52,612 nt of DNA from Treponema sp. (lineage in GTDB: Bacteria; Spirochaetota; Spirochaetia; Treponematales; Treponemataceae), in the NCBI GenBank assembly GCA_017938365.1, contig JAGBBT010000073.1, positions 1-52,612 on the forward strand, in the 5' to 3' direction. The notes beneath the pieces are model-generated. The model did no database searches, was not told the origin of the DNA, and saw nothing but the letters and a program-made list of their open reading frames with translations. Below are positions 1 through 8,315 of the stretch, in pieces. Positions within the stretch are counted from its first letter, which is position 1. The number at the start of each line of letters is the position of its first letter. A program made the translations under genes and the position numbers.

Positions 1-324
1 GGAAACGCAGTCATAAATTATACATCTCATGATGAAAAATTTACTAGAATTATTGAACATAAACATTTTGAGCCAGAAAATCCAAGTTTTAATGCTGATA
101 AAACTGTTATTTCAAAAGAATATTCAAAAGAATGGACAGAAAACTGTGAACCATTTTATCCAGTTAATGACGAAAAGAACTCAGTGTTATATAATAAATA
201 CAGAGAACTTGCAGATAAAGAGTTAAATGTGATTTTTGGTGGACGCTTAGCAGAATACAAATATTATGATATGGATGATGTAATTGAAAAAGGAATAAAA
301 GATGCAAAAGAAAAAATTAAATAA
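1..324 (+). CDS. glf: UDP-galactopyranose mutase, C-terminal part (5' end outside window)
   Basis: The open frame that begins at base 1 encodes the last 107 residues of a UDP-galactopyranose mutase, the flavoenzyme that interconverts UDP-galactopyranose and UDP-galactofuranose in the cytoplasm. The recognisable family blocks are IIEHKHFE, a KTVISKEYSKEW segment, the EPFYPVNDEKN motif that helps hold substrate and flavin, and VIFGGRLAEYKYYDMD near the end. The gene is cut by the window edge, so nothing can be said about its start or promoter. Its last 12 codons (EKGIKDAKEKIK) lie inside the left arm of a 119-bp inverted repeat, and the stop overlaps the next start by 23 bp. Galactofuranose would feed the glycan made by the glycosyltransferases that follow. 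The family assignment is firm. Confidence 0.93.
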   Translation, partial: GNAVINYTSHDEKFTRIIEHKHFEPENPSFNADKTVISKEYSKEWTENCEPFYPVNDEKNSVLYNKYRELADKELNVIFGGRLAEYKYYDMDDVIEKGIKDAKEKIK

Positions 325-403
325 AGATGAAATAAAAATTTTAGTTTGCTGTCATAAAAAAGCTGAATTGCCTAATGATCCTGATGGAATTTTATTACCT
401 ATT
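285..403 (+). repeat. Left arm of 119-bp inverted repeat
   Basis: Bases 285-403 are the reverse complement of 8197-8315 with no gaps and one mismatch (G at 326 against A on the copy strand, which changes codon 9 of the DUF4422 protein from Asp to Asn). The arm spans the last codons of glf and the first 34 codons of the DUF4422 gene. The two arms face each other around about 7.8 kb, the geometry needed for inversion by homologous recombination. Confidence 0.95.
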
Positions 404-1207
404 CAAGTTGGTGCTGCTATTTCTGATATTGATTTAGATATGCAACATGATGACAAAATTAACAACAAAAAATGTGACAATATAAGTAATAAAAATCAAA
501 GTTACTGCGAACTTACTGCTCTATATTGGTCATGGAAAAATATTGAAAAAATATATCCAAATATAAAATACATAGGTCTATTTCATTATAGACGTTTTAT
601 GAATTTTAAATCAAAAACATTATTTCCTAAAGAATATCGTAGCATATCAGATATAGAGAAATATAATATATCGATAAAAGATATCGAAGAAAAATTAACA
701 GATAATGTAATTCTACTCCCAAAACAAGACAATCTTATTTTTCCTCCTAAAATTCAATATTGTATAAACCACTATAGCGATGATTTTTATAAACTGGACA
801 ATATAATAAAAAACAATTACAATGAGTATTATCATTGCTTTGACTATTTCTTTAATAAAACAAATAAGATTAATTTTTACAATATGGCAATAATGCCAAT
901 AGAAATTTTTAAAGATTACTGTGAATGGTTATTTTCTATATTAACTAAATTAGAAAATGAAACAAATATTGAAAATTATTCTCCAGTTCAAAAAAGACTT
1001 TATGGCTACATAGCGGAAAGATTACTTAATGTGTATTGTCTATATATGAAGTACAAAAATAAAACATTATTAAAATATTTTCCAGTAACATATTTTTCAG
1101 AAGAAAAGAATACTAATAGTTTATTTAGATACATAATTATGAGAATAAAAAGCTTTTTAATATTATTTATAATAAAGCCAAAATTTCATAAAAGGATAAA
1201 AGGATAA
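302..1207 (+). CDS. DUF4422 putative glycosyltransferase
   Basis: This is a 301-residue protein of the DUF4422 family, found in capsule and exopolysaccharide loci and thought to be glycosyltransferases; acceptor and donor are unknown. The evidence is the N-terminal strand ILVCCHKKAELP, the block around residues 60-80 ending in YCELTALYWSWKN, and GLFHYRRF at 92-99, all typical of the family. There is no signal peptide or obvious membrane segment, so it should act at the cytoplasmic face. The ATG at 302 lies inside the end of glf, so the two genes are probably translationally coupled. It stops one base before the next gene. Its first 34 codons occur again in inverted orientation at 8194-8298 as a broken copy. 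Family assignment is good; the exact reaction is not predictable. Confidence 0.85.
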   Translation: MQKKKLNKDEIKILVCCHKKAELPNDPDGILLPIQVGAAISDIDLDMQHDDKINNKKCDNISNKNQSYCELTALYWSWKNIEKIYPNIKYIGLFHYRRFMNFKSKTLFPKEYRSISDIEKYNISIKDIEEKLTDNVILLPKQDNLIFPPKIQYCINHYSDDFYKLDNIIKNNYNEYYHCFDYFFNKTNKINFYNMAIMPIEIFKDYCEWLFSILTKLENETNIENYSPVQKRLYGYIAERLLNVYCLYMKYKNKTLLKYFPVTYFSEEKNTNSLFRYIIMRIKSFLILFIIKPKFHKRIKG

Positions 1208-1208
1208 A

Positions 1209-2189
1209 ATGGAAATAGCATTATGTACAGATGATAACTATATCATTCCAACAATAATTTTTATCAAATCTATAGAAATAAATAACATAAACGAAGATAT
1301 TAATTATAATATAATTTATGAAGATTTGAAAAAAGAAAATAAGCAGAAACTATCCTACAGTTTAACAAATAAAAAATCTACAATTACATTTTATCAAATA
1401 AATACAGATATATTAAAAGATTGTCCAATTAGAATAGAAGATCATGTAACATTGGCAACCTACTATAGACTTCTATTTCCATCTATTTTTCCAAAATCAG
1501 TATCCAAGATTTTATATCTAGATAGTGATATACTATGTTTAGGATCTTTATCTACTTTTTATGAGCAAAATTTAACAAATTATTCTTGTAGTGTTATTCA
1601 CGATGAAAGAAACAATGATGAATCAATTTTTAATAGATTAAATTATTCAAAATCTAACGGCTATTTTAATGCAGGAGTAATGCTTATTAACCTTGAATAT
1701 TGGAGAGAAAATAAAATTCAAGAAAAAACATTGAATTTTATACAAACAAACAAAGAAAAATGTTTATGGCATGACCAAGATGCATTAAACTATGTACTTA
1801 ATAATACTGTAAAATGGAGTGATTTTAAATACAATTTTACACAAGGATTCTTTTTTAATAAAAAAGATCTCCTAATATCCTCTACATATTATAAAGCTAT
1901 AGATAATGCTAGTAACAATATTTGTCTTGTGCATTTTTCTTCAGCATATAAACCATGGCATATTGAATGTAATCACCCATTAAAATCTTATTACAGAGAG
2001 TTTTATACAAAAATTTTTGGAAAAAAAATGAAACTTACACATAAACTTAAGGGATTTAATTTAATAAAATGGCGAATAAAAAAATATTTAACTATATTTA
2101 AAATAAAATCATATGTGGATTTTAGAAAACCAATTTTAGTTGTATCGCCCCCTCACACACACTATAAAAACTTAATTATTAAAAATTAA
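1209..2189 (+). CDS. Glycosyltransferase family 8 protein
   Basis: The 326-residue product has the GT8 (LgtC/glycogenin-like) fold signature and should transfer a hexose from a nucleotide sugar with retention of configuration. It begins with the nucleotide-binding strand MEIALCTDDNY and has the metal-binding DxD as YLDSD (Asp105 and Asp107). It then has the YFNAGVMLINL block near residue 155 and WHDQDALNYVL near 195, and a His in the late segment VHFSSAYKPWH. No membrane segment is visible. It lies one base after the DUF4422 gene and is surely co-transcribed with it. The last 20 or so residues after a basic stretch look unlike usual GT8 tails and are read through a CA-rich dinucleotide run at about 2150-2162, so the true C-terminus may have been altered by a slip. 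The sugar specificity cannot be told. Confidence 0.9.
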   Translation: MEIALCTDDNYIIPTIIFIKSIEINNINEDINYNIIYEDLKKENKQKLSYSLTNKKSTITFYQINTDILKDCPIRIEDHVTLATYYRLLFPSIFPKSVSKILYLDSDILCLGSLSTFYEQNLTNYSCSVIHDERNNDESIFNRLNYSKSNGYFNAGVMLINLEYWRENKIQEKTLNFIQTNKEKCLWHDQDALNYVLNNTVKWSDFKYNFTQGFFFNKKDLLISSTYYKAIDNASNNICLVHFSSAYKPWHIECNHPLKSYYREFYTKIFGKKMKLTHKLKGFNLIKWRIKKYLTIFKIKSYVDFRKPILVVSPPHTHYKNLIIKN

Positions 2190-2211
2190 AACGTGTATAA
2201 AAAAGAAGACT

Positions 2212-2915
2212 ATGAAAATTGGAATTATAAACTTACTGGTGGTCAAAAGATAATTATGGTCAACTCTTACAATGTTATGCATTGCAAAAATATTTACAAG
2301 AGTATGGACATGATGCGTTTTTGATTAAATACAATTATGAAAAACCAAAGAAAAAAAATTTTCTTATAAAACTTTTAAAAGCTTTTTATCCAGTTTCTAT
2401 TTATCGATATATAAAAAGAAAAATTAATCTTTCATTACTAGCAAGTAATGAAAAAAAACATGACAGAAAATTTAACCAATTTAGAGAAAAATATATAAAA
2501 CAATCACAAAAAGATTATAACAATTATATTGATTTAATAAAATCTCCTCCTAAAGCAGATTGCTACATTGTTGGAAGCGATCAAGTTTGGAGCATTCCCA
2601 AAAAATATGACAAAAATTTTATATATCCATTTTTCTTGAACTTTGGAGATAATAAAATAAAAAAAATTTCATATGCGGCTTCATTTGGTAAATATAATGG
2701 AGAAAAATATTTACAAAAGATATTAAGTTTTATAAAGAAACTTGATTATGTAACCTGCCGAGAAACTTCAGGAGTAGAACTATGTAATAAAAATAATATT
2801 CCTGCAAAGATTAAACAATGATTATAGTGTACTGCATAATATACATGACTACACTTATGATAAGACATTCATAACAGAAAGCAAAAATTTACTTAATGAG
2901 ATGTTAACAAACTGA
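2212..2915 (+). pseudogene. Polysaccharide pyruvyl transferase family, frameshifted and truncated
   Basis: The family normally begins with MKIGIITYW and a DNYGQLLQCYALQKYL block. Here the ATG at 2212 gives MKIGII and then leaves frame. One surplus A at about 2230 shifts reading, and the rest (TYWWSKDNYGQLLQCYALQ and onward) continues in the next frame from 2231. The body contains the family block DCYIVGSDQVW, and later ISYAASFG. It ends at a stop at 2819-2821, directly after IPAK, where an intact protein would continue for well over 100 residues. A coding-looking tail in another frame runs on to 2915 (ending ESKNLLNEMLTN), perhaps the true C-terminus after an internal deletion. An intact enzyme would add a pyruvate ketal or act as a related transferase on a glycan. 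Sequencing error could explain the first shift but not the missing middle. Confidence 0.82.
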
Positions 2916-2916
2916 T

Positions 2917-4152
2917 CTATTTAATTAATTCCTTTTGTTTTAATATTAAATAATCGACAACAGAAGAAGCTGCTCTACCTCTGTTTGCCCATGCCTCATC
3001 TCTAATTGAAAGTCTTGATTTCTGTAAATCAAGACTTTCAATAGACTCCAAAATTAATTTTTGTAAAGACGAAAAATTTTCTTCTGTTAATTTATTACCT
3101 AATTTTGATAAAATTTGTAATTCCCATAAATCCTCATCTAACCAATCTATATCATAAGGAGATTTATCAAAATTTGTATCAGTATATATTATAGGTTTAT
3201 CAAAAACTAAAGCAAAATCAAATATAACACCTGAAAAATCAGAAATTAACACATCCGCTTTATTCAATACATCAAAATTATCATTATCAAAATTCCATAA
3301 AAAATTTGGATATTTTTCTATTAAAGGTTTTAATATTTTCTGTTCACTAACTATAGATTGAGGATGAGGCCGAACGATTATTTCAAAATCAGTTTTAGAT
3401 AATATATCAAAAAATTTTGTCCCATATTTCGATAAAATACTACTCTTACCCCAAGAAGGTGCTATCAAAACAACTTTTTTTTGATTTTTAGATTTAGATT
3501 CAAAACTACCAAGTCTAGAATACATTGAATCCAAATATGTAGATCCAACAACTGTAAATTCCTTTTCTTTTATTGACGGACGTTTTTTTTCTAGTTCTCT
3601 TAAATGAAGTAATTGATTATAGCCAGATGCAAGTATAGAGTCATAATGGTCAATTCCAAACATCCTATATCCTAAAAGATCTGAAACAGAATGTGGAATA
3701 TGAACATAGTATTTAACATAACGACTTTTTTTCCATTGATAAACATTTAATCCTGGTGTTGTTGACAATAAAATATCTGCATGAAGAAAGTTAAGTTTTG
3801 CATATGGTTTATTTTTATCACCAAGAAAAGAAGATGTAACATATTTATAAGATTCATTAAAAACCGGATCATCAGAACTTGCAGTATAATAAACAAGATT
3901 TATTTTTCTTTTCTCAAATTCATCACATATCGGTTTAAAAACATTCCAGTATCTTTTATGATCAGAAAAAATAACAAACGGAATATTCTTATTGTCTGCA
4001 CACAAATCTGTCTTTCCACCAGAAAAAATAAACTTAAATCTTAAAATTAAAGTTTTTATTCCATATGTAAGTACAGCTGCTATCCCAATAAACAATGAAA
4101 ATAACATACTTCCAGTTCCTGGATCGATATACAAAGGTAAAAAAGACATCAT
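2917..4152 (-). CDS. CDP-glycerol glycerophosphotransferase family protein with N-terminal membrane anchor
   Basis: This 411-residue protein belongs to the TagB/TagF-like family, which moves glycerol phosphate (or a related polyol phosphate) from a CDP-activated donor to a glycan or lipid-linked acceptor. An N-terminal hydrophobic stretch with the motif YIDPGTGSM (residues 8-16) precedes a transmembrane segment at about 17-40. The catalytic part shows HIPHSVSD (151-158), APSWG (231-235), RPHPQS (261-266) and SDFSGVIFDF (304-313), which are the donor-binding and catalytic blocks. Its start follows the stop of the YidC-sulfatase gene by only two bases, with an AGGAAA ribosome site in the end of that gene, so the pair is tightly coupled. 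The ATG at 4149 is an equally possible start. Ribitol or another polyol cannot be excluded. The gene converges on the broken pyruvyl transferase. Confidence 0.88.
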   Translation of the reverse strand: MMSFLPLYIDPGTGSMLFSLFIGIAAVLTYGIKTLILRFKFIFSGGKTDLCADNKNIPFVIFSDHKRYWNVFKPICDEFEKRKINLVYYTASSDDPVFNESYKYVTSSFLGDKNKPYAKLNFLHADILLSTTPGLNVYQWKKSRYVKYYVHIPHSVSDLLGYRMFGIDHYDSILASGYNQLLHLRELEKKRPSIKEKEFTVVGSTYLDSMYSRLGSFESKSKNQKKVVLIAPSWGKSSILSKYGTKFFDILSKTDFEIIVRPHPQSIVSEQKILKPLIEKYPNFLWNFDNDNFDVLNKADVLISDFSGVIFDFALVFDKPIIYTDTNFDKSPYDIDWLDEDLWELQILSKLGNKLTEENFSSLQKLILESIESLDLQKSRLSIRDEAWANRGRAASSVVDYLILKQKELIK

Positions 4153-4154
4153 AA

Positions 4155-6854
4155 TTAATTTCCTGTAGTTTTATTTATTAATGGAATCCAATTCGACTCA
4201 TTAAAAATATTTGAATTTACAATAAATGCTTTATCATCATTTAATGTAAATTTTGTTTTCTTTAATAAATGATCCGCATGGTGCTCACCATTAGCTAAGG
4301 GATAAACAATAATTCCTGCATCAGTTTTAGCAGAAACAATTTTTTTATTTGTAAAAGGATTAATCTTAGAAATAGATAAATTCTCTAGAGCCAATAATGG
4401 AGTATCAGCATTTGTCATAAAAGAATTATCAATTTTTATTTTACCTTTCGAATTAAAATCTTTTACTAGTAATAAAGGATTATAAGCAGAAGGAGAAATT
4501 CCATCTGAAAATCCATTAAAAGATTTTAATTTTAAATTTGCTCCGTGATCAGCAACAATGATAATTCTTGAATTATCATAAGCACCATTTTCTTTTAAAT
4601 AATCTAAATACTTTTTTACTTGTAACATGGTAGCAACATTAACATCATAATGGGCTTTTTCAACACTTCCAGTTTTAGTTGAAATTCTAAGATATTCAGA
4701 GTCCATTATATGAGGCTCATGCGGTGTATCACTACATATAAACAAATAATTATCTTTTTTTGATAGAAAATCAGTCTGTTTATCTAAATAATACAAACTT
4801 GAAAAAATATCATAAAAATTTCTATCATTCCTTTTATTATCAGCAAGACATAGTCTATAAAATGTAGAACGAGCAAGTGGAACTAAACTTTGAAGTATAA
4901 TAAAATTTCTAATTTCTCTTCTACAAATTATATCCGAAACATTATTTGTTACACCATTATTTAATTTAACTTCATTAAAATATAAATCTGTATATTTACC
5001 AAATGTCGAATATGCTTTAATTTTAGGAAACTTTTCAAAAGGCGTTAAATCTTGTTCATGAGCATAATTACACCATGGTGGATCAGAAACAACAACATTA
5101 TAATCTGCATTATTAAATAAACATGGAAGCATCAAAATAGATTCATTATGCTTGTCTTTTAATAATTCATTAGAACGTTTATTAAATTCTTTAGGAGTAT
5201 ATTCATACCCTCCCATCATTGCTGGAGAAGCTAAAGATGTATTGGTTGAAAAACTTAATGTATTTGGATAATAAACAAACCCATCAAATGATTTAATTAA
5301 GTTAGGGAATTCCTCAAGAATATCGGGAAAAAAAGAATTTATAGCTCTATCTAAAAATAAAACAATTATATTATTATTTTCTTTAGACAAATGATATATT
5401 GTTTCAACAGAACGGACTTCATCAGTTAAATTTTTTTTATGATTCACAGAATGTGCATTATAAGTTTTATAAATATAATTTGTTTTCACCACACCTAATA
5501 AGGAAGATGCAATAATAAAACAAGATAAAACATAACATAAAAATGAAACCTTTTTATACTTAGCACAAAGATAATAAACAATTATTGTAGATAAAAATAT
5601 TAAAATCGGCATAAGAAAATTAAAACTATTTATCTGTTTTAATACTTTCTCGTTTTCCAATGTAAAACTTATATTCAAATTTCCATAATTACATTTAAAA
5701 ACATATACATTAAATAAAACGCAAATAAATAAAATGAAAAAGATTGCAGGTAAAATTTTCTTTGTATAGTTACCAAACATCTTATAAATTACAATAGGCC
5801 AAAAAACAAAGAATCCAAAAAAGCAAAGCATGGTAGACCATATATAACTAAGGGGATTTGAAGTATTTCCTAAAAAAGAAAATTCAACAGGACTTGATGC
5901 GATTATACTCGAAGAAATCGTAAAACCTAAAAATAAAAATAACGAAACACCAGATAAAGCCAACAGAGCAAAACTGTTATTAAATTCAAAACAAATATTT
6001 TTTGCATAAGTAAATTTCAATACTTCTTTTTTTATTATATAAAAAGAAGTAACAAAAAGAGTAAAAAATAGAACTATAAATTTTTTATATAATGAACCGT
6101 GTTTAATAAATACATATATTGTAAACAATATCAAAATTGAAGAAATTACTATATGAACAATTCTACTAGGATTTTTAGTCTTTATTACAATATTCTTTAT
6201 TAAAGAAAAAATATTGTTCAGTATCCAGTAAATTACTAAACCACTAGGAGAATTATAAAGAAGAACCAAAAATAATCCAGATATTACATATAATTGGATT
6301 TTTTCTCGGAAAGGGGCATCTTTCGAATAGATTAAGCCACTTATAAAATTTATTAATGTCATAATAATTGGTAACAGATTTACTTTTAAAGTAATCTCTC
6401 CCAAACAAATAGAGAATAATTCATCAGGTGCTCCTAAATCCTGAAAAATCCAAAAACTAGCTCCTTTTAAAGCTTCATTGTTGCTTAAATAATGGTATGC
6501 AGCAATAAAAAAAGGAATTTCTATTAAAATAGAAAGAGAACTTCGCAAGGAATACAGAGGGTGATAATTATTTTGTCTATAATATTCAGAAAGAATCATA
6601 AATTGCTCATCACCTTTAAATGCCTTTTTTATTCTATTTGCTCTATATTCAAGTCTCTTTGCAATATCTCGTTCTTTATCTTTTAGAGAATCTGCAATGT
6701 TATATAGAGGAAGAGCTAAAAAATTTATAACAAGACTTACACTAACAACGGCTCCAATAACACCAATACCATCGATTTTATTTAATACGAAATTAAATGT
6801 CCAATCAACAATTGTCTCTATAGGTAAAACCACAATACTATATAAAAAATTCAA
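4155..6854 (-). CDS. YidC/Oxa1-like membrane domain fused to a sulfatase-like (alkaline phosphatase superfamily) domain
   Basis: This is an 899-residue fusion. Residues 1 to about 222 read as a YidC/Oxa1 insertase core: a helix with FLALPLY at 45-51, a basic cytoplasmic hairpin rich in Lys/Arg (56-80), and the family hallmark NSPSGLVIYWILNN at 201-214. The groove Arg of true insertases is Asn44 here. About six further membrane helices follow (roughly 228-460). Residues about 490-899 form a sulfatase-like domain outside the membrane, as in LtaS or lipid A phosphoethanolamine transferases. They show LDR (Asp502), a nucleophile region FSTNTS (535-540) before GGYEY, SDTPHEPH (708-715) and ADHG (768-771), which match metal-binding positions. 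It may transfer a phospho-polyol or phosphoethanolamine group to a membrane glycan. It uses a TTG start behind an AGGATGG ribosome site. The next gene, a CDP-glycerol transferase, follows two bases on. Confidence 0.85.
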   Translation of the reverse strand: MNFLYSIVVLPIETIVDWTFNFVLNKIDGIGVIGAVVSVSLVINFLALPLYNIADSLKDKERDIAKRLEYRANRIKKAFKGDEQFMILSEYYRQNNYHPLYSLRSSLSILIEIPFFIAAYHYLSNNEALKGASFWIFQDLGAPDELFSICLGEITLKVNLLPIIMTLINFISGLIYSKDAPFREKIQLYVISGLFLVLLYNSPSGLVIYWILNNIFSLIKNIVIKTKNPSRIVHIVISSILILFTIYVFIKHGSLYKKFIVLFFTLFVTSFYIIKKEVLKFTYAKNICFEFNNSFALLALSGVSLFLFLGFTISSSIIASSPVEFSFLGNTSNPLSYIWSTMLCFFGFFVFWPIVIYKMFGNYTKKILPAIFFILFICVLFNVYVFKCNYGNLNISFTLENEKVLKQINSFNFLMPILIFLSTIIVYYLCAKYKKVSFLCYVLSCFIIASSLLGVVKTNYIYKTYNAHSVNHKKNLTDEVRSVETIYHLSKENNNIIVLFLDRAINSFFPDILEEFPNLIKSFDGFVYYPNTLSFSTNTSLASPAMMGGYEYTPKEFNKRSNELLKDKHNESILMLPCLFNNADYNVVVSDPPWCNYAHEQDLTPFEKFPKIKAYSTFGKYTDLYFNEVKLNNGVTNNVSDIICRREIRNFIILQSLVPLARSTFYRLCLADNKRNDRNFYDIFSSLYYLDKQTDFLSKKDNYLFICSDTPHEPHIMDSEYLRISTKTGSVEKAHYDVNVATMLQVKKYLDYLKENGAYDNSRIIIVADHGANLKLKSFNGFSDGISPSAYNPLLLVKDFNSKGKIKIDNSFMTNADTPLLALENLSISKINPFTNKKIVSAKTDAGIIVYPLANGEHHADHLLKKTKFTLNDDKAFIVNSNIFNESNWIPLINKTTGN

Positions 6855-6887
6855 ATTAAACCATCCTACACCATTAAATTAAACAAA

Positions 6888-8111
6888 TCAAAAAAATATA
6901 CTTCGTAATTTTTTTTTAATTTTAGATAAAATTCTTCTAACAAAAATACAACACTTAGCAAAATAACTATCGATTGTGTATTTTTTTACTAATTTATCTA
7001 AAGATATTTTTTCATATGAAAACTTTGACAAATCTGAAAAAAACAACTTTCTTTTTCTTGATAATTTATAAGAAAAAAGATAAGCCATATTGTATTTTAC
7101 CCCCCTCTCTAAAGCAACTTCTTGTATAATACAGTTTTTCAAATTGCTAATATATTGTTTTCCTTTATCAGAATGAACGATGACAAAAGAGGTTCCTTTA
7201 TCATCATCCAATTCTGGATAGACATTTTGAATACCCCAAAAATCAGCCAAAGTTATATCAGCCAGTCGTTTTTCAGTTTTATACTTACAATCATAACATG
7301 ATTCTCGTAAACAAACATTTTTTAAAAACAACTTTAAGTATGCATCATTTTTTAATGTTTGCCTGTATTCACTTGCATTACCGAAAGTAAATCCAAGTGA
7401 AAATAGTTTCCAGCCTTCATCTTTCTGTCTGAAAGATGCTTTCACTATCCGTGAATCAGCTTTTTTTTCATGATGTTTTTTATATTCACTCCATAACAAA
7501 GGAGAAGGAACACCATGACAAATTATATCAACTAACAATAAGTTATCATATTTTTTACCTAAAAAAGATTGTAATCCTGCAATTTGACAAGAAGTTCCAG
7601 AAAAAAGAACTAATTTTCCTTTATCTAAAAAAGTTTTGCATTCCTTATATGTTTCACCTATCGTACTTTGCACATATTTAGAACCTCTAAAATCTGCAAG
7701 ACCTTCAATAGAATCTGTATATCCATGTATAACATTAAAATCACAATCAAACTTAGCACCAAAAACAATACCATCTTGATTAATAACATCTTGTGCAATT
7801 GCAGAAAAAACACCACCACTAGAACTCTGCAAACGAATTTCTTCATCATTATTAATTATTGCATATGCTTCAGTTTGCTCACTCTCTTTGGTTATTGGAT
7901 TTAAAACAGGACATCTTTTTTCACATAATCCACACTTAATACATAGGTCATTATTTATTTTAGGATATAAAAAACCTTCATTGTTAGCCACCATTTTTAT
8001 AGCTTGTTTTGGACAAACAGTATACAGACTTACAATCATTATAAGTATCTGTCTAAAGTAGAGCATAAGAGTATTTTTCGCTATTCGTTTAGTAGTATTG
8101 TTTTGTTTCAT
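6888..8111 (-). CDS. In-frame chimera: Wzx flippase N-terminus joined to FrhB/FdhB-type Fe-S protein lacking its first cluster motif
   Basis: The 407-residue frame is open, but its two ends belong to different families. Residues 1-32 (with TKRIAKNTLMLYFRQ) match the start of polysaccharide flippases of the Wzx/MATE-like group, ending inside their first membrane helix. From residue 33 (CPKQAI) it is a coenzyme F420 hydrogenase/dehydrogenase beta-subunit family protein of the sort that accompanies pyruvyl transferases in glycan loci. A second ferredoxin motif (Cys57, Cys60, Cys63, Cys67) is intact, followed by the SSSGGVFSA, FSGTSCQIAGL and DIICHGVPSP blocks and CYDCKYK. Only the last Cys-Pro of the first four-cysteine motif remains. 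A deletion joining wzx to this gene explains the structure, with loss of the flippase and probably of one 4Fe-4S cluster. It lies upstream of the YidC-sulfatase gene with a 33-base gap. Confidence 0.85.
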   Translation of the reverse strand: MKQNNTTKRIAKNTLMLYFRQILIMIVSLYTVCPKQAIKMVANNEGFLYPKINNDLCIKCGLCEKRCPVLNPITKESEQTEAYAIINNDEEIRLQSSSGGVFSAIAQDVINQDGIVFGAKFDCDFNVIHGYTDSIEGLADFRGSKYVQSTIGETYKECKTFLDKGKLVLFSGTSCQIAGLQSFLGKKYDNLLLVDIICHGVPSPLLWSEYKKHHEKKADSRIVKASFRQKDEGWKLFSLGFTFGNASEYRQTLKNDAYLKLFLKNVCLRESCYDCKYKTEKRLADITLADFWGIQNVYPELDDDKGTSFVIVHSDKGKQYISNLKNCIIQEVALERGVKYNMAYLFSYKLSRKRKLFFSDLSKFSYEKISLDKLVKKYTIDSYFAKCCIFVRRILSKIKKKLRSIFF

Positions 8112-8193
8112 AATTATTTTTTTTATACTTTCATTATTCCATAAAAAAAAGATATTCTAAATATGTACATTTTTTTTCTAAACATTTTCCTTG

Positions 8194-8298
8194 CTAAATA
8201 GGTAATAAAATTCCATCAGGATCATTAGGCAATTCAGCTTTTTTATGACAGCAAACTAAAATTTTTATTTCATTTTTATTTAATTTTTTCTTTTGCAT
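8194..8298 (-). pseudogene. Truncated copy of the DUF4422 gene start
   Basis: Thirty-four codons identical to the first codons of the gene at 302, apart from Asp9 changed to Asn, end at a TAG exactly where the identity to the left repeat arm stops. It is a remnant and cannot make a working enzyme. It sits ahead of the Wzx fragment, which suggests that an ancestral - strand operon ran from this gene to wzx. Confidence 0.9.
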
Positions 8299-8315
8299 CT
8301 TTTATTCCTTTTTCA
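8197..8315 (-). repeat. Right arm of 119-bp inverted repeat
   Basis: Reverse complement of 285-403 with 118 of 119 bases matching. Outside both ends the sequences differ at once. The arm contains the tail of one gene and the head of the next, as on the left side. Confidence 0.95.

Noticed and set aside
29..226. A 65-codon frame at the left edge
   Set aside because: It lies in another frame of the glf coding sequence, whose family motifs are plain.
7100..7105. Run of six C (six G on the coding strand) in the Fe-S chimera
   Set aside because: It is too short to be a convincing slippage site and encodes ordinary residues (ERGV).
7436..7904. Small frames on either strand inside the Fe-S chimera gene
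   Set aside because: They are in other frames of a gene with clear family motifs and have no signals of their own.
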